A stretch of DNA of 64,000 nucleotides from Citrobacter amalonaticus (GCF_002918555.1 NZ_PQMB01000002.1:38104-102103); one strand, 5' to 3'. Shown: positions 51,327-62,646, numbered from the stretch's first letter. Program-made: numbers and translations. The notes: a model not told the origin generated them from the letters alone.

Positions 51327-51376
51327 ACCTTAAGTCGCACTACCCTGTTTTAAACCTCAGCACAAAGGAGTTACCG

Positions 51377-51982
51377 ATGAAACTGTTCTATAAGCCGGGC
51401 GCCTGTTCTCTTGCTTCCCATATTACCCTTCGTGAGAGTGGCAAAGATTTCACGCTGGTTAGCGTCGATCTGATGAAAAAGCGTCTGGAAAATGGCGATG
51501 ATTTTTTCGCGATAAACCCAAAAGGACAGGTTCCGGCCCTGCTACTCGATGAGGGTACGCTTCTGACCGAAGGCGTAGCAATTATGCAATATCTCGCAGA
51601 TGCCGTTGCGGATCGCCAGCTACTGGCGCCAACCGGCAGTATTTCGCGCTACAAAACGCTGGAGTGGCTTAATTATATCGCCACAGAGCTACACAAAGGT
51701 TTCACCCCGCTCTTTCGTCCTGATACGCCTGAGGAGTACAAACCAACCGCACGCGCCCAGTTAGAAAAGAAATTGCAGTACGTTAATGAGTCACTGAAGG
51801 ACGATCAGTGGATTTGCGGTCAGCGTTTTACTATTGCGGATGCATATCTGTTCACCGTGCTGCGTTGGGCACAGCCGGTGAAACTCAATATGGAAGGGTT
51901 AAGCCACATTGCGGCTTATATGAAACGGATGGCGGAGCGTCCGTCCGTGGTGGCGGCGCTGAAAGCAGAAGGGATAAATTAA
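51377..51982 (+). CDS. gstA: Beta-class glutathione S-transferase GstA
   Basis: Cytosolic glutathione transferase. N-terminal thioredoxin-like domain with the beta-class cysteine C10 in [11 protein letters not shown]-terminal helical domain with [12 protein letters not shown]. 201 residues, as E. coli. AAAGGAG ribosome-binding site. A REP hairpin follows and separates it from the convergent pdxY. Confidence 0.95.
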   Translation: MKLFYKPGACSLASHITLRESGKDFTLVSVDLMKKRLENGDDFFAINPKGQVPALLLDEGTLLTEGVAIMQYLADAVADRQLLAPTGSISRYKTLEWLNYIATELHKGFTPLFRPDTPEEYKPTARAQLEKKLQYVNESLKDDQWICGQRFTIADAYLFTVLRWAQPVKLNMEGLSHIAAYMKRMAERPSVVAALKAEGIN

Positions 51983-51985
51983 CGG

Positions 51986-52022
51986 TTTTGCCGGATGACG
52001 AGGTTAGCGCCATCCGGCAAAA
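51986..52022. repeat. REP element between gstA and pdxY
   Basis: 12-bp stem TTTTGCCGGATG / CATCCGGCAAAA around ACGAGGTTAGCGC. Its position between convergent genes suggests it also ends both messages. Confidence 0.85.
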
Positions 52023-52023
52023 G

Positions 52024-52884
52024 TCAAAGCTGCGTCGCACTAAAATAGTGTTCAGGCTTAGCAATGCGATCCTGTGCCGCCACCACCTGCAGTTCATATT
52101 CCTGCATCTCTTTGGTCGCAATCATTATCTCATACACTGCCGCGGTAACGTGCTCCAGCGCCTGCTGTAGCGTTGCCCCCTGCAACAGTTTCACCAGCAG
52201 CAGTCCACTGGTCACATCGCCAACGCCCACCGGCTGGCGTGCGCCAAAATCCACCAGCGGACGGCTGATGTGCCACGCCTCATCCGCCGTCACCAGCAGC
52301 ATCTCAAAACGATCCATACTGTAACCCGCACGGGCAAGATGCTTAACCAGCACAATTTCCGGCCCCTGAGAAATCAGCTCACGGGCGGCGAGCACGGCAT
52401 CAGCCACGCCGTTCACCGGATGCTCGCAAAGAATTTCCAGCTCCACCAGGTTAGGCGCGATGATATCGCTGGCTGGCAGCGCATGTCGCACGTGGAATTC
52501 CGCAACGCCGGGCGCGACGATGCAGCCTTTTTCCGGATGACCCATCACCGGGTCACAGAAATATTTCGCCTGTGGGTTTGCCGCTTTTATCTGACGCACG
52601 ATCCCCAGAATATGCTCGCCCTGTTCAGCGGAGCCGAGGTATCCACTCAATACAGCATCGCACTCCTGAAGCTTGTTAATATCCGCAATGCCCTGAACAA
52701 TTTCGGTCAGATGGCTGGGCGGCATCACACAGCCGGTCCATTTGCCATACTGCGTATGGTTAGAAAACTGAACGGTGTTGAGCGGCCAGACGTTTGCCCC
52801 AAGACGACGCATCGGAAATTCAGCCGCGCTGTTGCCAGCATGACCAAAAACAACATGGGACTGGATGGCGAGGATATTCTTCAT
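52024..52884 (-). CDS. pdxY: Pyridoxal kinase PdxY
   Basis: Ribokinase-family kinase that phosphorylates pyridoxal in vitamin B6 salvage. 286 residues; catalytic aspartate region [13 protein letters not shown] near residue 220. The ATG at 52884 ([10 protein letters not shown]) is preferred. An ATG three codons upstream (52893) is only two bases from the AGGG, but cannot be excluded. Third gene of pdxH-tyrS-pdxY, lying behind the tyrS terminator. Confidence 0.93.
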   Translation of the reverse strand: MKNILAIQSHVVFGHAGNSAAEFPMRRLGANVWPLNTVQFSNHTQYGKWTGCVMPPSHLTEIVQGIADINKLQECDAVLSGYLGSAEQGEHILGIVRQIKAANPQAKYFCDPVMGHPEKGCIVAPGVAEFHVRHALPASDIIAPNLVELEILCEHPVNGVADAVLAARELISQGPEIVLVKHLARAGYSMDRFEMLLVTADEAWHISRPLVDFGARQPVGVGDVTSGLLLVKLLQGATLQQALEHVTAAVYEIMIATKEMQEYELQVVAAQDRIAKPEHYFSATQL

Positions 52885-52898
52885 TTTTACCATAACCC

Positions 52899-52933
52899 TA
52901 AAAAAATAAAGGGGCGTGGTTTCCCACGCCCCT
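52899..52933 (-). terminator. Terminator between tyrS and pdxY
   Basis: On the minus strand GGGGCGTGG / CCACGCCCC followed by a T-rich run (TTTATTTTTTT). It should lower pdxY transcription relative to tyrS. Confidence 0.85.
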
Positions 52934-52945
52934 GATGACTTTTTA

Positions 52946-54220
52946 TTATTTCCAGCAAATCAGGCAATAGTTCTTTTTACCACGACGCAACAGCGTGTAA
53001 CGACCAAACAAAATGTCACTGTCCTGGAAGAAATATTCCGGATCAGATTGTTTTTCACCGTTGATAGTGACCGCGTTAGAGGCAATCGTTTTGCGCGCCT
53101 GCCCACGGGAAGGCTGAAGTTCAGAGTCCACAAGCGCCTGCATCAGATCCGCGCCCTTCTCCATCTCGATCATCGGCACGCCGTCCTGCGCCAGCTGTTC
53201 GAAATCCGCTTCGCTCAGGGAGCCCAGGTTACCGTTGAACAGGCTTTCGGTGATGCGTTTCGCCGCAACCAGACCTTCCTCTCCGTGAACCAGACGCGTC
53301 ACCTGTTCCGCCAGCACATACTGGGCACGCGGGGCTTTACCGCTGTTCTTATCTTCCTCTTCCAGCGCATTGATCTCTTCAATGTCCATAAAGGTGAAGA
53401 ACTTCAGGAAGCGGTAAACATCGGCATCCGCCGTGTTGATCCAGAACTGGTAGAATTTGTACGGGCTGGTTTTCTTCGGATCCAGCCATACCGCGCCGCC
53501 TTCGGTTTTGCCGAACTTGGTACCATCGGCTTTCGTGATCAGCGGGACGGTCAGACCGAAGACCTGATTCTGGTGCAGACGACGGGTCAGATCGATGCCG
53601 GAGGTAATATTCCCCCACTGGTCAGAACCGCCAATCTGCAACGCAACGCCGTGCAGTTTGTTCAGGCACGCAAAATCATAGCCCTGCAACAGGTTGTAGG
53701 AGAATTCGGTGAAGGAGATCCCCTGATCGTCACGGTTGAGACGCTGCTTCACCGCCTCTTTGTTGATCATCTGATTAACGGAGAAGTGCTTACCGATATC
53801 GCGCAGGAAGGTCAGCACATTCATGCCGCCGAACCAGTCGTAGTTGTTAGCCGCGATGGCGGAGTTTTCGCCGCAGTCGAAATCCAGGAACGGGGCAACC
53901 TGCTTACGGATTTTTGCCACCCACTCCTGAACGGTATCTTCGGTGTTCAATTTACGCTCAGCGGCTTTGAAACTCGGATCGCCAATCAGACCGGTTGCGC
54001 CACCGACCAGCGCCACAGGCTTGTGGCCTGCCTGCTGGAAGCGTTTCAGGCATAACAATGGAACCAGATGCCCCAAATGCAAGCTGTCAGCGGTAGGATC
54101 GAAGCCGCAATAGAGCGCGATCGGGCCTTGCGCCAGTCGCTCTGCTAACGCTTCCTCGTCCGTCACCTGGGCCACCAGCCCCCGCTCTTGCAATTGTTTA
54201 ATCAAGTTACTGCTTGCCAT
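52946..54220 (-). CDS. tyrS: Tyrosyl-tRNA synthetase TyrS
   Basis: Class I aminoacyl-tRNA synthetase charging tRNA-Tyr. HIGH-type motif in [11 protein letters not shown] (near residues 43-53), KMSKS-type motif in KFGKTEGG (near 235), and a C-terminal S4-like RNA-binding domain (from about 355). 424 residues, as E. coli. The start [11 protein letters not shown] at 54220 is used; a 37-codon in-frame extension is rejected for lack of conservation. Between pdxH and pdxY, as in E. coli. Confidence 0.97.
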   Translation of the reverse strand: MASSNLIKQLQERGLVAQVTDEEALAERLAQGPIALYCGFDPTADSLHLGHLVPLLCLKRFQQAGHKPVALVGGATGLIGDPSFKAAERKLNTEDTVQEWVAKIRKQVAPFLDFDCGENSAIAANNYDWFGGMNVLTFLRDIGKHFSVNQMINKEAVKQRLNRDDQGISFTEFSYNLLQGYDFACLNKLHGVALQIGGSDQWGNITSGIDLTRRLHQNQVFGLTVPLITKADGTKFGKTEGGAVWLDPKKTSPYKFYQFWINTADADVYRFLKFFTFMDIEEINALEEEDKNSGKAPRAQYVLAEQVTRLVHGEEGLVAAKRITESLFNGNLGSLSEADFEQLAQDGVPMIEMEKGADLMQALVDSELQPSRGQARKTIASNAVTINGEKQSDPEYFFQDSDILFGRYTLLRRGKKNYCLICWK

Positions 54221-54346
54221 CAAAATCTCCATGTATAAAACGACTGCACCTTTGCCGGTACACGACTTTTCGCCAGACGCGAAAGGCCTATAGAATAAAG
54301 CGCCAGCGCACACAGCGCTAGCGCTTAACACAACAAATTTCGGGGT

Positions 54347-55006
54347 TTAAGGGGCGAGGCGGTCAATTTTCCACGCGTTGTTTTCGCGCAGGTATAAAAA
54401 ACGGTCATGTAAACGGTGCTCGCCGCCCTGCCAGAACTCCATTTGTTCGATGCTGACGCGGAACCCGCCCCAGAAGCTGGGTAACGGCACTTCACCCTGT
54501 TGGAACTTCTGCTTGAGTTCAAGGAACTTGCTTTCAAGAATACCGCGCGCGGAAATCCGGCTGGATTGTCTGGAAACCCATGCGCCAATCTGGCTGTCGC
54601 GTGGGCGACTGTGGAAATATTTCACGACCTCGAGGGTGGACAGACGTTCCGCTTTGCCCGTTACCATCACCTGCCGTTCTAACATATGCCATGGGAACAG
54701 CAGGCTGATGCGCGGATTTTTTTCGATCTGATGCGCCTTGCGACTGCCCAGGTTGGTATAAAAGACCAGCCCTTTTTCGTCATAGTGTTTAAGCAAAACG
54801 ATACGCTGATACGGTTGACCATTCTCATCCACGGTCGCCACCACCATCGCCGTCGGATCTGCCAGTCTGGCATCACATGCCTGACCCAGCCAACGTTCAA
54901 ACAGCGTTAAAGGTTCGGCGGGAAGATCGCGGCGACGCAGGCCGCCTTTGGTGTATTCGCGGCGGAGGTGCGCGATTTGCTGCAATTCGTCATTATCAGA
55001 AGACAT
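54347..55006 (-). CDS. pdxH: Pyridoxine/pyridoxamine 5'-phosphate oxidase PdxH
   Basis: FMN enzyme that oxidises pyridoxine or pyridoxamine phosphate to PLP. 219 residues. FMN-binding region [20 protein letters not shown]-terminal signature segment with [17 protein letters not shown] and HDRFLY. First gene of the pdxH-tyrS-pdxY group. Confidence 0.96.
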   Translation of the reverse strand: MSSDNDELQQIAHLRREYTKGGLRRRDLPAEPLTLFERWLGQACDARLADPTAMVVATVDENGQPYQRIVLLKHYDEKGLVFYTNLGSRKAHQIEKNPRISLLFPWHMLERQVMVTGKAERLSTLEVVKYFHSRPRDSQIGAWVSRQSSRISARGILESKFLELKQKFQQGEVPLPSFWGGFRVSIEQMEFWQGGEHRLHDRFLYLRENNAWKIDRLAP

Positions 55007-55064
55007 GGTATTCGCTACGGATTGTCAGTGGGTGGCGCTATTGTGCGCCGCCCTGATGAAAATC

Positions 55065-55388
55065 TCAACGCCGCGGATTTTGTAACTGACAGTTATTCAG
55101 TACGATACGGTCACGTTTGTAAACCGTCGCACTCTCACCTTTTGACCAGAAAACATAGATGCCATCGGTATAGCGAGCGCCAGAGGCGGAGACACCCTGC
55201 TTCAGATTCAGCAGGGTATTATCATAGACAAAACTCGCCTCTTGTCGGGTATTGTTGATGTTAACGGTCAGCGGTTTTTCATCACACTGATATTCCAGCG
55301 CATCCGTTTGCATGCGATCAACAAACTGGTTGTAAACGCTACAACCGGAAAGTAACAGCGGCAAGCAGATAAGTAAGTGTTTTTTCAT
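55065..55388 (-). CDS. mliC: Membrane-bound lysozyme inhibitor MliC (YdhA)
   Basis: Outer-membrane lipoprotein that inhibits C-type lysozymes. Lipoprotein signal with lipobox LLSG-C at residue 16. The MliC/PliC fold follows, with conserved [20 protein letters not shown] loop residues. Two further cysteines (35 and 101) may form the disulfide. 107 residues. Confidence 0.93.
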   Translation of the reverse strand: MKKHLLICLPLLLSGCSVYNQFVDRMQTDALEYQCDEKPLTVNINNTRQEASFVYDNTLLNLKQGVSASGARYTDGIYVFWSKGESATVYKRDRIVLNNCQLQNPRR

Positions 55389-55483
55389 AGACGTTTCCTG
55401 ACGACTCTCCTGGTGCCGGAGGGCGAAAATCCACCCTCCCTGACGTCCTGAGTGTAACGGCAGAAAGACGAAGAAAAATTCAG

Positions 55484-56605
55484 TTAACTCTGAGTTCGCG
55501 GATTTGCAGGGAAAATAGCGCCTAATACGCTGAGTTCCGAGGCGCCCGTTACCGATGGCAGATTACCCGGTAAACCGGCAAGCGTTCGCCACGCCAGCCA
55601 GGCAAACGCCAGCGCCTCCATATCATCACCGCTGATCCCGGCTTCGTCGGTGGTGGTCACCTCGGTTCCTGGCAACAAACCGGCCAGGCGGGTCATCAGC
55701 AGCGGATTGCGGCTACCGCCGCCGCAGACCATTAGCCGATCGCAGCCGCCGCTCAGTAATACTTGTTCAGCGATAGCGACCGCCGTCAGTTCAGCCAGCG
55801 TACGTTGTACATCACGCGCGGAAATCCCCGGGAACGCCGCGAGGTGACGCTCCACCCAACCATAGTTAAAATATTCGCGGCCTGTGCTTTTCGGCGCTGG
55901 CGCAGAAAAATAGGGATCGCTGAGCATGTTTTGCAGTAAAGGAACTATGACGGTGCCCTCGCTGGCCCACAAGGCATCTTTATCATAAGGCTTACCGCAC
56001 TGACGCCAGATCCAGGCATCCATCAGCATATTACCCGGCCCCGTGTCATAGCCGCGTACGGGAAGTCCGGGAATCAGCAGCGACAGATTGGCAATGCCGC
56101 CAATATTGAGCACCATTCTCCGCTCGCCAGGATGCGCCAGCAGCGCCTGATGAAATGCGGGCACCAGCGGCGCGCCCTGCCCGCCCAGTGCAATATCGCG
56201 TCGGCGAAAATCGCCTACAACGGTGATACCGGTATGCGCCGCGATTTGGTTATTATCACCAATTTGTAAGGTATGCGGGGCGTCGCCGGTGGGTTCATGC
56301 CAGACCGTCTGCCCATGACAGCCAATGGCGACGATATCCTGCGGGCGAAGCTTTTGTTCGGCCAGCAGCGCGTTAACCGCATCGGCAAAAAGACGACCCA
56401 GCCGGGTATCGAGCTGACCAAACTGAGAAAGCGTGAGCTGCTGCCCCTGGCAAATATCCAGCACCGCCTGCCTGAGCGAAAGAGGGATAGGCCAGCTCAG
56501 ACTGGCCTGCTGAGCGACCATTGACTCATCAATCGTTGCCAGTACAACATCAACGCCATCAAGACTGGTTCCAGACATTACGCCAATAAAGCGGCCCGAT
56601 TTCAT
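55484..56605 (-). CDS. anmK: Anhydro-N-acetylmuramic acid kinase AnmK
   Basis: Recycling enzyme that cleaves and phosphorylates 1,6-anhydro-MurNAc to MurNAc-6-phosphate. ATP-binding motif [14 protein letters not shown] at residues 8-21. Further conserved stretches are [12 protein letters not shown] and [11 protein letters not shown]. 373 residues, family length. Divergent from slyB. Confidence 0.95.
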   Translation of the reverse strand: MKSGRFIGVMSGTSLDGVDVVLATIDESMVAQQASLSWPIPLSLRQAVLDICQGQQLTLSQFGQLDTRLGRLFADAVNALLAEQKLRPQDIVAIGCHGQTVWHEPTGDAPHTLQIGDNNQIAAHTGITVVGDFRRRDIALGGQGAPLVPAFHQALLAHPGERRMVLNIGGIANLSLLIPGLPVRGYDTGPGNMLMDAWIWRQCGKPYDKDALWASEGTVIVPLLQNMLSDPYFSAPAPKSTGREYFNYGWVERHLAAFPGISARDVQRTLAELTAVAIAEQVLLSGGCDRLMVCGGGSRNPLLMTRLAGLLPGTEVTTTDEAGISGDDMEALAFAWLAWRTLAGLPGNLPSVTGASELSVLGAIFPANPRTQS

Positions 56606-56738
56606 ACATCTTCCTTTTTAAGCATGACTTAGCCCGTACACTCAACCATAAAGTTTTACCCAGTTCCACGTTTCATTGCTGAATTTTTGTCGATTTCAGC
56701 AGTCATAGCATCGGTATTGATAATCACAATAAATAGTT

Positions 56739-56755
56739 TGTTTATTTCTGGTTAA
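56739..56755 (+). promoter_or_regulatory. PhoP box upstream of slyB
   Basis: TGTTTA-TTTCT-GGTTAA fits the PhoP direct-repeat box (hexamer, 5 bases, hexamer). A TATTAT -10 (56765-56770) begins 9 bases after it, which is the usual geometry. E. coli slyB is in the PhoPQ regulon. Confidence 0.75.
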
Positions 56756-56879
56756 GCTGTTTGTTATTATTTTTTGCACATTGTTCAGGGTGAGTATGTG
56801 CTCTTAACGCACAATTGCCATATAATTTGACCATGAAGGATGCCGGGTGGCGTTTCATGGTGAACAGGAGATTTATTCA

Positions 56880-57347
56880 ATGATTAAACGTGTGCTGATC
56901 GTTTCTCTGGCAGGCTTATCCTTAGCGGGATGTGCGAATAATGACAGCCTCTCTGGCGACGTCTACACCGCATCAGAAGCCAAACAGGTTCAGAGCGTCA
57001 CTTACGGTACTATCGTTAACGTACGTCCGGTACAAATCCAGGGCGGTGATGACTCTAACGTCATTGGCGCGATCGGTGGTGCCGTACTGGGTGGCTTCCT
57101 CGGGAACACGGTAGGCGGCGGTACGGGTCGTTCTCTGGCGACCGCTGCGGGTGCGGTTGCGGGTGGCGTAGCCGGTCAGGGTGTGCAGGGTGCGATGAAC
57201 AAAACGCAGGGTGTGGAACTGGAAATCCGTAAGGATGACGGCAACACCATTATGGTTGTTCAGAAACAGGGGAATACCCGTTTCTCGGCGGGTCAGCGTG
57301 TCGTGATGGCCAGCAACGGCAGTCAGGTGACCGTTTCTCCGCGCTAA
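56880..57347 (+). CDS. slyB: Outer membrane lipoprotein SlyB
   Basis: PhoP-controlled lipoprotein that stabilises the outer membrane under stress. Lipobox LAG-C at residue 18. A glycine-zipper region follows, rich in GAIGGAVLGGFLGNTVGGG and GAVAGGVAGQG (residues ~60-105), then a C-terminal SH3-like beta domain. 155 residues, as E. coli. The start at 56880 is set by CAGGAG about 10 bases upstream; an in-frame ATG 11 codons earlier is rejected. Confidence 0.95.
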   Translation: MIKRVLIVSLAGLSLAGCANNDSLSGDVYTASEAKQVQSVTYGTIVNVRPVQIQGGDDSNVIGAIGGAVLGGFLGNTVGGGTGRSLATAAGAVAGGVAGQGVQGAMNKTQGVELEIRKDDGNTIMVVQKQGNTRFSAGQRVVMASNGSQVTVSPR

Positions 57348-57355
57348 GTAAATTC

Positions 57356-57382
57356 ACGTGTGGTCGTACCATGACCACACGT
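57356..57382. terminator. Terminator between slyB and slyA
   Basis: 10-bp stem ACGTGTGGTC / GACCACACGT with a 7-base loop; CTTTTTAG follows on the plus strand. Probably bidirectional. Confidence 0.75.
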
Positions 57383-57395
57383 CTCCCTTCTCTTT

Positions 57396-57836
57396 TTAGT
57401 TCTGAGACTGCAACTCAATAATATTGTGTTCAAGTCTGGCAATCAGCTTGATCAACAGCTCAATTTCCTGCGCTGAAATCCCTTCCAGAATCTCTCCCCG
57501 CGTTTTGTTGATCACCGCTTCCATGTCTGCGATTAACGGTTCAGCCTTTTCCGTTAGCTTAATGCGTTTCGCACGACGATCGCTCGCGCAGGTTTGCCGC
57601 GATATCAGCCCTTTATCTTCAAGCTGATCGAGCGTACGTACCAGCGACGGTTGTTCGATACCGATGGCTTTAGCCAGCTGTATCTGTGATTGATCCGGCG
57701 GCAGTTGGTGGATGTTATGCAGCGTTACCCAGTGTGTCTGCGTCAACTCCAGAGGTTTCAGGCGATGGTCTATCAAAGCACGCCAAATGCGCACCAACCG
57801 TGCCAGATCAGAACCTAATGGCGATTCCAATTTCAT
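57396..57836 (-). CDS. slyA: MarR-family regulator SlyA
   Basis: Winged-helix transcription factor that counters H-NS silencing and regulates virulence and stress genes. 146 residues with recognition helix region [18 protein letters not shown] and wing [12 protein letters not shown]. Close to E. coli/Salmonella SlyA. Good ribosome-binding site AAGGAG. A consensus SlyA box lies 11 bases upstream of the start, so autorepression is expected. Divergent from ydhIJK. Confidence 0.96.
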   Translation of the reverse strand: MKLESPLGSDLARLVRIWRALIDHRLKPLELTQTHWVTLHNIHQLPPDQSQIQLAKAIGIEQPSLVRTLDQLEDKGLISRQTCASDRRAKRIKLTEKAEPLIADMEAVINKTRGEILEGISAQEIELLIKLIARLEHNIIELQSQN

Positions 57837-57846
57837 CTCCTTATAA

Positions 57847-57867
57847 TTAGCTTGCTAAGATATTATA
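57847..57867 (-). promoter_or_regulatory. slyA promoter -10 and SlyA box
   Basis: Read on the minus strand, TATAAT (57867-57862) is followed three bases later by TTAGCAAGCTAA (57858-57847), identical to the published SlyA consensus. The box would cover the transcription start, fitting autorepression. Confidence 0.85.
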
Positions 57868-58031
57868 CTGATTTTAGAATAGTGTGCAGCATTTGTATTG
57901 CTAAAACAAATGTATTGCTGCATTTGGTTACCCTCAGACATATTTTTAAGAAATTATGCGAAATGAGCGCACTCCGCATTGGTTTTTGTTAAAACTAAAG
58001 CATCGCTATCTGACGCAAAGGAATACGGCTT

Positions 58032-58268
58032 GTGACGTTTATGTTCAACGCAATGGGATTGCCCTTACAAGATTTGGTGATTGGCGCATCTGTCTACTTT
58101 CCTCCCTTTTTTAAAGCATTTGCGCTTGGATTTGTCATCTGGCTGTGCATCCATCGTCTGCTGCGCGACCGGATCTACTCCGGTGAAATCTGGCATCCCC
58201 TGCTGATGGATCTTTCCATCTTTGCACTTTGCGTCTGTCTGGCTCTGCTCTTATTGATTGTGTGGTAA
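58032..58268 (+). CDS. ydhI: Small membrane protein YdhI (DUF1656, AaeX-like)
   Basis: 78-residue protein with two membrane spans, family DUF1656, always found with HlyD-type and FUSC-type partners (compare AaeXAB). A GTG start with AAAGGA upstream gives the E. coli length. ydhJ starts 3 bases after its stop, so the three genes form one operon. Confidence 0.9.
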   Translation: MTFMFNAMGLPLQDLVIGASVYFPPFFKAFALGFVIWLCIHRLLRDRIYSGEIWHPLLMDLSIFALCVCLALLLLIVW

Positions 58269-58270
58269 TT

Positions 58271-59128
58271 ATGTCGCTGAAAACCATAAAATACTTTTCA
58301 ACTATTCTGATTGCTGTCATCGCCGTTCTCGCGGGATGGTGGTTGTGGAATTATTACATGCAGTCCCCCTGGACGCGCGACGGCAAGGTACGCGCCGAGC
58401 AGGTCAGCATTTCACCTCAGGTCTCTGGCAGCATTACCGCACTCAACATCAAAGACAACCAATTCGTCAACGCGGGTGACGTACTCTTCGTTATCGACAA
58501 AACGCCCTTCCATATTGCGGAGCTGAATGCGCAGGCGCAGTTAGCGAAAGCGCAGTCCGATCTGGCGAAAGCCAATAATGAAGCAAATCGTCGCCATCAT
58601 TTGTCCCGGGATTTCATCTCTGCCGAAGAGATGGACACCGCAAATTTGAATGTTAAAGCCATGCAGGCCAGCGTGGAGGTTGCCGAAGCGACCTTAAAAC
58701 AGGCGCGTTGGCAACTGGCACAGACTGAAGTTCGTGCGCCCGTTGCGGGATGGATCACAAACCTCTCAACGCGAAGCGGAGACTACGCCACGACGGGTAA
58801 ACCCCTGTTCGCCCTGGTCGACAGCCACTCTTTTTATGTAATGGGATATTTCGAAGAGACCAAACTTCGACACATTCATGAAGGAGCGCCAGCACAAATA
58901 ACCCTCTACAGCGGCAACGTAAAGTTACAGGGTCACGTCTCCAGTATCGGACGCGCCATTTACGATCAGAGTGTAGAAAGCGATTCCGGCCTGGTTCCGG
59001 ATATCAAGCCTAACGTCCCCTGGGTGCGTCTGGCGCAACGCGTGCCGGTCCGCATTGAGTTTAACGATCTCCCCCATAACGTTACGCTGGTCTCCGGAAC
59101 CACCTGCAGCGTCGCTGTTGGTCAGTAA
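58271..59128 (+). CDS. ydhJ: HlyD/EmrA-type membrane fusion protein YdhJ
   Basis: Periplasmic adaptor of a predicted efflux pump. N-terminal membrane anchor (residues 6-27), lipoyl-like half motifs around SPQVSGSI and VRAPVAGWI, and a helical hairpin between (residues ~80-150). 285 residues, as E. coli. The start MSLKTIKYF is at 58271. Partner of YdhK; substrate unknown, perhaps aromatic acids by analogy with AaeAB. Confidence 0.93.
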   Translation: MSLKTIKYFSTILIAVIAVLAGWWLWNYYMQSPWTRDGKVRAEQVSISPQVSGSITALNIKDNQFVNAGDVLFVIDKTPFHIAELNAQAQLAKAQSDLAKANNEANRRHHLSRDFISAEEMDTANLNVKAMQASVEVAEATLKQARWQLAQTEVRAPVAGWITNLSTRSGDYATTGKPLFALVDSHSFYVMGYFEETKLRHIHEGAPAQITLYSGNVKLQGHVSSIGRAIYDQSVESDSGLVPDIKPNVPWVRLAQRVPVRIEFNDLPHNVTLVSGTTCSVAVGQ

Positions 59129-59132
59129 GCTA

Positions 59133-61148
59133 ATGAAGCTTCCGCGTCTGTCCTTACACAACACGCCCTGGTTCAAGGCAACATCAGGACAATGGCGTTA
59201 CGCGTTACGCAATACGATCGCCATGTGTCTGGCGCTGACCTTCGCCTACTATCTCAATCTTGATGAACCCTACTGGGCCATGACGTCCGCTGCCGTGGTT
59301 AGCTTTCCTACCGTTGGCGGCGTCATCAGTAAAAGCCTGGGACGAATCGCCGGAAGCCTGCTTGGTGCAACCGCGGCGTTAATTATCGCCGGCCACACGC
59401 TGAATGAGCCCTGGCTGTTTTTGCTCAGCATGTCGGCCTGGATCGGATTTTGTACCTGGGCCTGCGCGCACTTTACCAACAACGTTGCCTATGCCTTTCA
59501 ACTGGCAGGATATACGGCTGCGATTATTGCCTTCCCGATGGTCAATACCATTGAAGTCACCCAGCTGTGGGATATTGCTCAGGCCCGCGTCTGTGAAGTT
59601 ATCGTCGGCATCCTGTGCGGCGGCATAATGATGATGATCTTGCCCAGCACCTCCGATGGCACGGCGCTGCTGAGCGCATTAAAAAACATGCACGCCAGAC
59701 TGCTGGAACACGCCAGCCTGCTCTGGCAACCGGAAACCACCGATGCAATCCGCTCCGCTCATGAAGGCGTCATTGGGCAGATCCTGACAATGAACCTGCT
59801 GCGGATACAGGCCTTCTGGAGCCATTATCGCTTTCGTCGGCAGAATGCGCTGTTGAACTCCCTGCTGCATAAGCAATTGCGTCTTACCAGCGTGATCTCC
59901 AGCCTGCGCAGAATGTTATTAAACTGGCCGACGCCACCGGAACATACCCGGGAAATCATTGAACAACTTCTGACCGCGCTGACAAAACCACAAATGGATA
60001 GCTACACGGTGGCGCGAATTATTGCCCCACTTCGTCCTCAGGACGGGCGTGATTATCGCCATGCCGCCTTCTGGCATCGCCTGCGCTACTTTTGCCGCGT
60101 CTATCTGGACAGCAGCCGCCAGCTACAATTAATTGAAAATGGCGCTCAGCCACAGCAAATGAAAGTATCTCGCGGCCCCGGACTGGCTCGTCATACAGAC
60201 AACGCCGAGGCGCTCTGGAGCGGGTTACGTACCTTCACCACATTGATGCTGATTGGCGCATGGAGCATCGGCTCGCAATGGGAGTCAGGCTCCGGGGCAT
60301 TGACGCTGGCGGCAATCAGTAGCGTCCTCTATTCCGTCGTCGCCACGCCGTTTAAATCCCTGACCTTGCTGATGCGCACGCTGATCTTCCTTTCATTGTT
60401 CAGTTTCGTAGTGAAGTTTGGTTTGATGGTGCAGATTAGCGACCTCTGGCAGTTCCTGCTATTTCTGTTCCCGCTGCTGACAACCATGCAACTGTTAAAG
60501 CTTCAAATGCCCAAACTGGCGGGGTTGTGGGGACAACTGATTGTCTTTATGGGATCGTTTATCGCGGTCACCAACCCCCCGGTTTACGATTTTGCTGACT
60601 TTCTCAATGACAATACGGCGAAAATTGTCGGCGTCGGGCTGTCCTGGCTGGCATTTGCTATTTTACGTCCGGGTTCCGATGCGCGAAAAAGTCGTCGGCA
60701 TATTCGCGCCCTGCGCCGGGATTTTGTCGATCAGCTCAGCCGCCATCCATCACACAGCGAAAGCGAATTTGAATCGCTGACCTATCATCACGTCAGCCAG
60801 CTCAGTAATAGTCAGGATGCTTTGGCACGACGCTGGCTGTTGCGCTGGGGGGTGGTACTACTGAACTGCTCCCATGTGGTGTGGCAGCTTCGCGCCTGGG
60901 AATCACGCTCCGATCCCCTTTCCAGGGTTCGGGACGTCTGTATTTCGCTGTTGCGTGACGTGATGAGCGAACGTGGGGTTCAGCAGCGTCCGCTGGCCAC
61001 CACGTTGCAGGAGCTGCAAAGGATTTGTGACACGCTGGCGCATCACCATCTGGGTGCCGCACAAGAACTGGCCGCAATCATCTGGCGACTGCACTGCTCA
61101 TTGTCTCAGCTTGAACAAGCGCCGCCAGAAGGAACATTGACGCATTAA
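59133..61148 (+). CDS. ydhK: FUSC-family efflux transporter YdhK (AaeB-like)
   Basis: Large inner-membrane transporter related to AaeB, 671 residues. An N-terminal block of six spans, a cytoplasmic helical region (about 190-360), a second membrane block (about 365-505), and a soluble C-terminus. Begins 4 bases after the ydhJ stop ([10 protein letters not shown]). Ends one base before the convergent sodC stop, leaving no room for a terminator between them. Confidence 0.92.
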   Translation: MKLPRLSLHNTPWFKATSGQWRYALRNTIAMCLALTFAYYLNLDEPYWAMTSAAVVSFPTVGGVISKSLGRIAGSLLGATAALIIAGHTLNEPWLFLLSMSAWIGFCTWACAHFTNNVAYAFQLAGYTAAIIAFPMVNTIEVTQLWDIAQARVCEVIVGILCGGIMMMILPSTSDGTALLSALKNMHARLLEHASLLWQPETTDAIRSAHEGVIGQILTMNLLRIQAFWSHYRFRRQNALLNSLLHKQLRLTSVISSLRRMLLNWPTPPEHTREIIEQLLTALTKPQMDSYTVARIIAPLRPQDGRDYRHAAFWHRLRYFCRVYLDSSRQLQLIENGAQPQQMKVSRGPGLARHTDNAEALWSGLRTFTTLMLIGAWSIGSQWESGSGALTLAAISSVLYSVVATPFKSLTLLMRTLIFLSLFSFVVKFGLMVQISDLWQFLLFLFPLLTTMQLLKLQMPKLAGLWGQLIVFMGSFIAVTNPPVYDFADFLNDNTAKIVGVGLSWLAFAILRPGSDARKSRRHIRALRRDFVDQLSRHPSHSESEFESLTYHHVSQLSNSQDALARRWLLRWGVVLLNCSHVVWQLRAWESRSDPLSRVRDVCISLLRDVMSERGVQQRPLATTLQELQRICDTLAHHHLGAAQELAAIIWRLHCSLSQLEQAPPEGTLTH

Positions 61149-61670
61149 CTACTTGATGACCCCACAGGCATAACGCGCCCCGCCGCCGCCAAGTGGTTTT
61201 GGCTGATCGGACATATTATCGCCACCGATATGGATCATCAGCGCTTTATCTTTAATTTCGGCAAGAGACTTCAGACGCGGTGCCGTCACGGCGTCTGTCG
61301 CCTTTCCGTCGTTATTAACCACCAGCGCAGGCAGGTCGCCAAGATGCCCGGTCCCTTCCGGACCTTCATGTTTACCGGTATTGTGAGGATCAAGATGCCC
61401 ACCTGCCGCTTCGGCCGCGGAGGCTTTACCGTCCTTAATGGCGGGCTGACAGCTGCCGTTGGCATGAATATGAAATCCATGTTCGCCCGGCGGGAGAGCC
61501 TTCAGATCTGGTGTAAACGTCAAACCTTTATCAGTTTGTGTAATATTAATCGACCCTATTGACTGACCCACGCCTTGCGAAGTCACCAGGTTCATCTCAA
61601 CTTTTTCACTGGCAGCCTGTGCGCCGGCACAGGCCAGCAGAGTTAACATTGCCAGACTTAATCGCTTCAT
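61149..61670 (-). CDS. sodC: Periplasmic copper/zinc superoxide dismutase SodC
   Basis: Periplasmic enzyme dismuting superoxide. Signal peptide 1-19 (cut after AQA). Copper and zinc ligands in HGFHIHANGSC and in HLDPHNTGKHEGPEGTGH. C-terminal MIHIGGDNMSD and GGGGARYACG are present, the cysteine forming the fold disulfide. 173 residues, as E. coli. Confidence 0.96.
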   Translation of the reverse strand: MKRLSLAMLTLLACAGAQAASEKVEMNLVTSQGVGQSIGSINITQTDKGLTFTPDLKALPPGEHGFHIHANGSCQPAIKDGKASAAEAAGGHLDPHNTGKHEGPEGTGHLGDLPALVVNNDGKATDAVTAPRLKSLAEIKDKALMIHIGGDNMSDQPKPLGGGGARYACGVIK

Positions 61671-61749
61671 AGGACCTCCGTCGAATATGTGTACCGCTTA
61701 AGTGTAACGCAGTGACGCCACTTTGGACGGCAGATCCCGGATTCAGCTT

Positions 61750-62646
61750 TTACGGCACATCGTAGCCCAGCGCCGCTTTACGAATACGGAACCATTGCTG
61801 GCGCGACATCATCAGCGATTCCGCTTCAATAGCCGCTCGCACGCGCTCGATTTTGCCCGAGCCAATAATCGGCAACGGCTGGGACGGCAGACGTAAAATC
61901 CACGCATATACCACCTGCTCAATGCCTGAGGCGTTTAACTCTTCGGCAATGGTCTCCAGTTCATTACGCAGCGGCGCAAACGCATCATCGTTAAACAAAC
62001 GTCCGCCGCCGAGGCAGGACCAGGCCATGGGTCGGATTCGTAACTGTTGCAACTGATCGAGCGTGCCGTCCAGCAGCAACGGCTGATGTACCGGGGAGAT
62101 TTCAACCTGATTGGTCGCCAGCGTAAACGGCACCCGGGATTGCAGGAGCGTGAACTGTGCCGGGGTAAAGTTGGACACGCCAAAATGACGCACTTTGCCG
62201 CTCTGGTGAAGATGTGTAAACGCTTCAGCCACCTCATCGGCATCCATCAACGGGTCCGGACGGTGGATAAGCAGCAGATCCAGATGGTCAGTGGCGAGAT
62301 TCATAAGCGACTGTTCGGCGCTTTTCACGATATGGTCGCGATCGGTAATGTAATGCCCCAGCACGTTTTCCGGGCGAGCGGTCGTCGCAATACCGCATTT
62401 AGTGACGATCTGCATCCGATCACGCAGATGAGGAGCCTGTCTTAACGCTTCGCCAAACGCCGCCTCACACTGGTAACCCCCATAAATATCCGCGTGGTCG
62501 ACGGTAGTTACACCGAGTTCCAGATGTTCCTCAATAAAACTCACCAACTGCCTGGCGGACATATTCCAGTCCATCAGTCGCCAGTAGCCCATCACAAAGC
62601 GGGAAAACTCCGGGCCTTGCGGCGCAATAGTAATACGCTGAACCAT
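61750..62646 (-). CDS. ydhF: Aldo/keto reductase family protein YdhF
   Basis: Predicted NADPH-dependent oxidoreductase of the aldo/keto reductase family, substrate unknown. Catalytic residues in HADIYGGYQCE (Asp and Tyr), IVTKCG (Lys) and LLIHRPDPLMD (His). 298 residues, the E. coli length, from MVQRITIAPQ at 62646; a 53-codon in-frame extension is rejected. Confidence 0.94.
   Translation of the reverse strand: MVQRITIAPQGPEFSRFVMGYWRLMDWNMSARQLVSFIEEHLELGVTTVDHADIYGGYQCEAAFGEALRQAPHLRDRMQIVTKCGIATTARPENVLGHYITDRDHIVKSAEQSLMNLATDHLDLLLIHRPDPLMDADEVAEAFTHLHQSGKVRHFGVSNFTPAQFTLLQSRVPFTLATNQVEISPVHQPLLLDGTLDQLQQLRIRPMAWSCLGGGRLFNDDAFAPLRNELETIAEELNASGIEQVVYAWILRLPSQPLPIIGSGKIERVRAAIEAESLMMSRQQWFRIRKAALGYDVP

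Noticed and set aside
52916..54055. Open frame of 379 codons on the plus strand over tyrS
   Set aside because: It is antisense to a highly conserved gene with full motifs and has no ribosome-binding site; the frame is a by-product of tyrS codon use.
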